6,581 nt of DNA. It comes from Chryseobacterium gleum (GTDB lineage: Bacteria > Bacteroidota > Bacteroidia > Flavobacteriales_D > Crocinitomicaceae). Below the pieces are notes generated by a model. The model ran no database searches and had not been told where the DNA came from. It saw only the letters and a list, made by a program, of their open reading frames with translations. Below, piece by piece: positions 5,617 through 6,581 of this stretch (positions are counted from its first letter, which is position 1; every line of letters begins with the position of its first letter). A program made the position numbers and the translations under genes. The stretch is taken from assembly GCA_943326825.2 (NCBI GenBank), contig CALPUT020000142.1, forward strand, positions 1 through 6,581, written 5' to 3'.

Positions 5617-6492
5617 TTAATACCCGTATTTCTTCAATTTCGTATCTGAAGTTCTCCAATCTTTGTCGACTTTCACAAACGTTTCTAAGAATACTTTTTT
5701 CATTACGAATTTTTCGATGTCTTGTCTTGCTTCTCGTCCAATTCGTTTCAACATTTCGCCACCTTTACCAATGATAATTCCTTTTTGAGAATCACGCTCA
5801 ACAATGATTAAGGCACGAATTTTAATAATATCTTGTTCTTCTAAATACTCTTCAATTTCAATTTGACTTGAATAAGGAACCTCTTTTTGACAATGAATAA
5901 AAATCTTTTCACGAATCATTTCTGAAATAAAGAAACGCATCGGACGGTCAGATAAATCTTCTTTGTCGTAATATGGAGGACATTCAGGAATCAATTTTAG
6001 AATTCGTTCCCACAACAAATCTATATTGAATCCATGAAGAGCAGAAAGTAAGTAAACATAAGCATCAGGTAAACGTTCTTGCCAGTAGCTAATACGTTCC
6101 ATTGCTTTTGCTTGGTCACCTAAATCTATTTTATTGATCAAACAGATCACTGGAATTTTCAATTTTTGAATTTTTTCCAATGTCTCTTTGTGATTCATTT
6201 CATCTTCGTTGATGTCTGTGATGAAAATCAAAACATCAGCATCTTGAATAGAAGTGTTTACATAACCCATCATAGCATCGTGAAGTGCATATGCTGAATT
6301 AACTACTCCAGGAGTATCAGAGAAAACGACTTGATAATCTTCTTCATTGACAATTCCTAAAATTCTGTGACGTGTTGTTTGTGCTTTTGGAGTAACGATA
6401 GACATTTTACTCCCCATCAATTGGTTCATCAATGTAGATTTACCAACGTTTGGACTACCAACGATATTTACAAATCCTGCTTTGTGGGACAT
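5617..6492 (-). CDS. era: GTPase Era, 16S rRNA-binding 30S assembly factor
   Basis: Era is an essential GTPase that binds the 3' end of 16S rRNA and helps mature the 30S subunit. The G domain has G1 GSPNVGKS (12-19), G2 Thr39/Thr40 in QTTRHR, G3 DTPG (59-62), G4 NKID (120-123) and G5 SAL (150-152). The C-terminal type II KH domain contains RPMRFFISEMIREKIF (183-198), VERDSQKG (231-238) and the RNA-contacting loop GIIIGKGGEML (238-248), ending VKVDKDWR and a short basic tail. At 291 residues it is full length (E. coli 301). The start is supported by the immediate P-loop strand and by the promoter 20 nt upstream. It is the first gene of a same-strand cluster era, der, ppx/gppA, where Era and Der handle the small and large ribosomal subunits respectively. 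Confidence 0.97.
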   Translation of the reverse strand: MSHKAGFVNIVGSPNVGKSTLMNQLMGSKMSIVTPKAQTTRHRILGIVNEEDYQVVFSDTPGVVNSAYALHDAMMGYVNTSIQDADVLIFITDINEDEMNHKETLEKIQKLKIPVICLINKIDLGDQAKAMERISYWQERLPDAYVYLLSALHGFNIDLLWERILKLIPECPPYYDKEDLSDRPMRFFISEMIREKIFIHCQKEVPYSSQIEIEEYLEEQDIIKIRALIIVERDSQKGIIIGKGGEMLKRIGREARQDIEKFVMKKVFLETFVKVDKDWRTSDTKLKKYGY

Positions 6493-6511
6493 TCTTAACT
6501 TTTTAGATTTG

Positions 6512-6542
6512 CAAAGGTAATCATTATTGGAGGGGTTTGCAA
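6512..6542 (-). promoter_or_regulatory. era: era promoter, Bacteroidota sigma-A type
   Basis: On the minus strand TTG (6542-6540) is followed after 20 nt by TACCTTTG (6519-6512), a perfect TAnnTTTG -7 element. The -7 box ends 19 nt before the era ATG, so transcription would start about 12-15 nt ahead of the gene. This is the clearest promoter in the window and the main support for assigning the DNA to the Bacteroidota. Nothing further is recognisable in 6543-6581. Confidence 0.78.
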
Positions 6543-6581
6543 TTAAAAGGCGTAAATAGGTTTATTAAATTAGCGTTAATG

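Noticed and set aside
5580..5774. 64-codon plus-strand open frame over the era 3' end
   Set aside because: It mirrors the era KH-domain coding sequence and starts in the AT-rich repeat; its product is Leu/Phe/Ser-rich noise.

Overview
The window looks like chromosomal DNA of a member of the Bacteroidota, most likely the Flavobacteriales. The evidence is AT-rich coding sequence, start codons without Shine-Dalgarno sequences, a textbook Bacteroidota-type promoter (TTG, 20 nt, TAnnTTTG) in front of era, and proteins of flavobacterial style: a short SSB, a short Ppx/GppA, and a fused PaaZ. This is judged from sequence features and family knowledge only; no search was run.

Layout. Plus strand, left to right: a 108-residue single-stranded DNA-binding protein (13-339) ends at a strong intrinsic terminator (401-430). 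Next is a compact mobile-element-like unit (about 454-1089): a 150-residue HUH/Y1 transposase gene (546-998) flanked on each side by two short REP-like palindromic units with a 19-nt hairpin between them. The two flanks are inverted copies of each other. Then comes paaZ (1182-3230), with a candidate promoter and palindrome just upstream and a UUCG-loop terminator (3254-3290) just downstream. Minus strand, right to left: era (6492-5617), der (5514-4204) and a short ppx/gppA gene (4186-3308). This last gene converges on paaZ at the shared terminator.

How the genes fit together. era and der encode two essential GTPases of ribosome assembly (30S and 50S respectively). ppx/gppA follows der by 17 nt and probably shares its transcript, which places a polyphosphate/(p)ppGpp-type phosphatase beside ribosome biogenesis. 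paaZ encodes the bifunctional ring-opening hydrolase/aldehyde dehydrogenase of aerobic phenylacetate catabolism, but no other paa gene is present in the window. ssb and the transposase are separated by a terminator and appear functionally independent.

The most unusual part is the transposase unit. Its flanking arms match in order, orientation and approximate spacing, and the two hairpins differ by compensating changes in the stem. This points to recognised DNA or RNA structures of a REP-associated tyrosine transposase (RAYT) or IS200-like element. The rest of the window is ordinary housekeeping and catabolic sequence.
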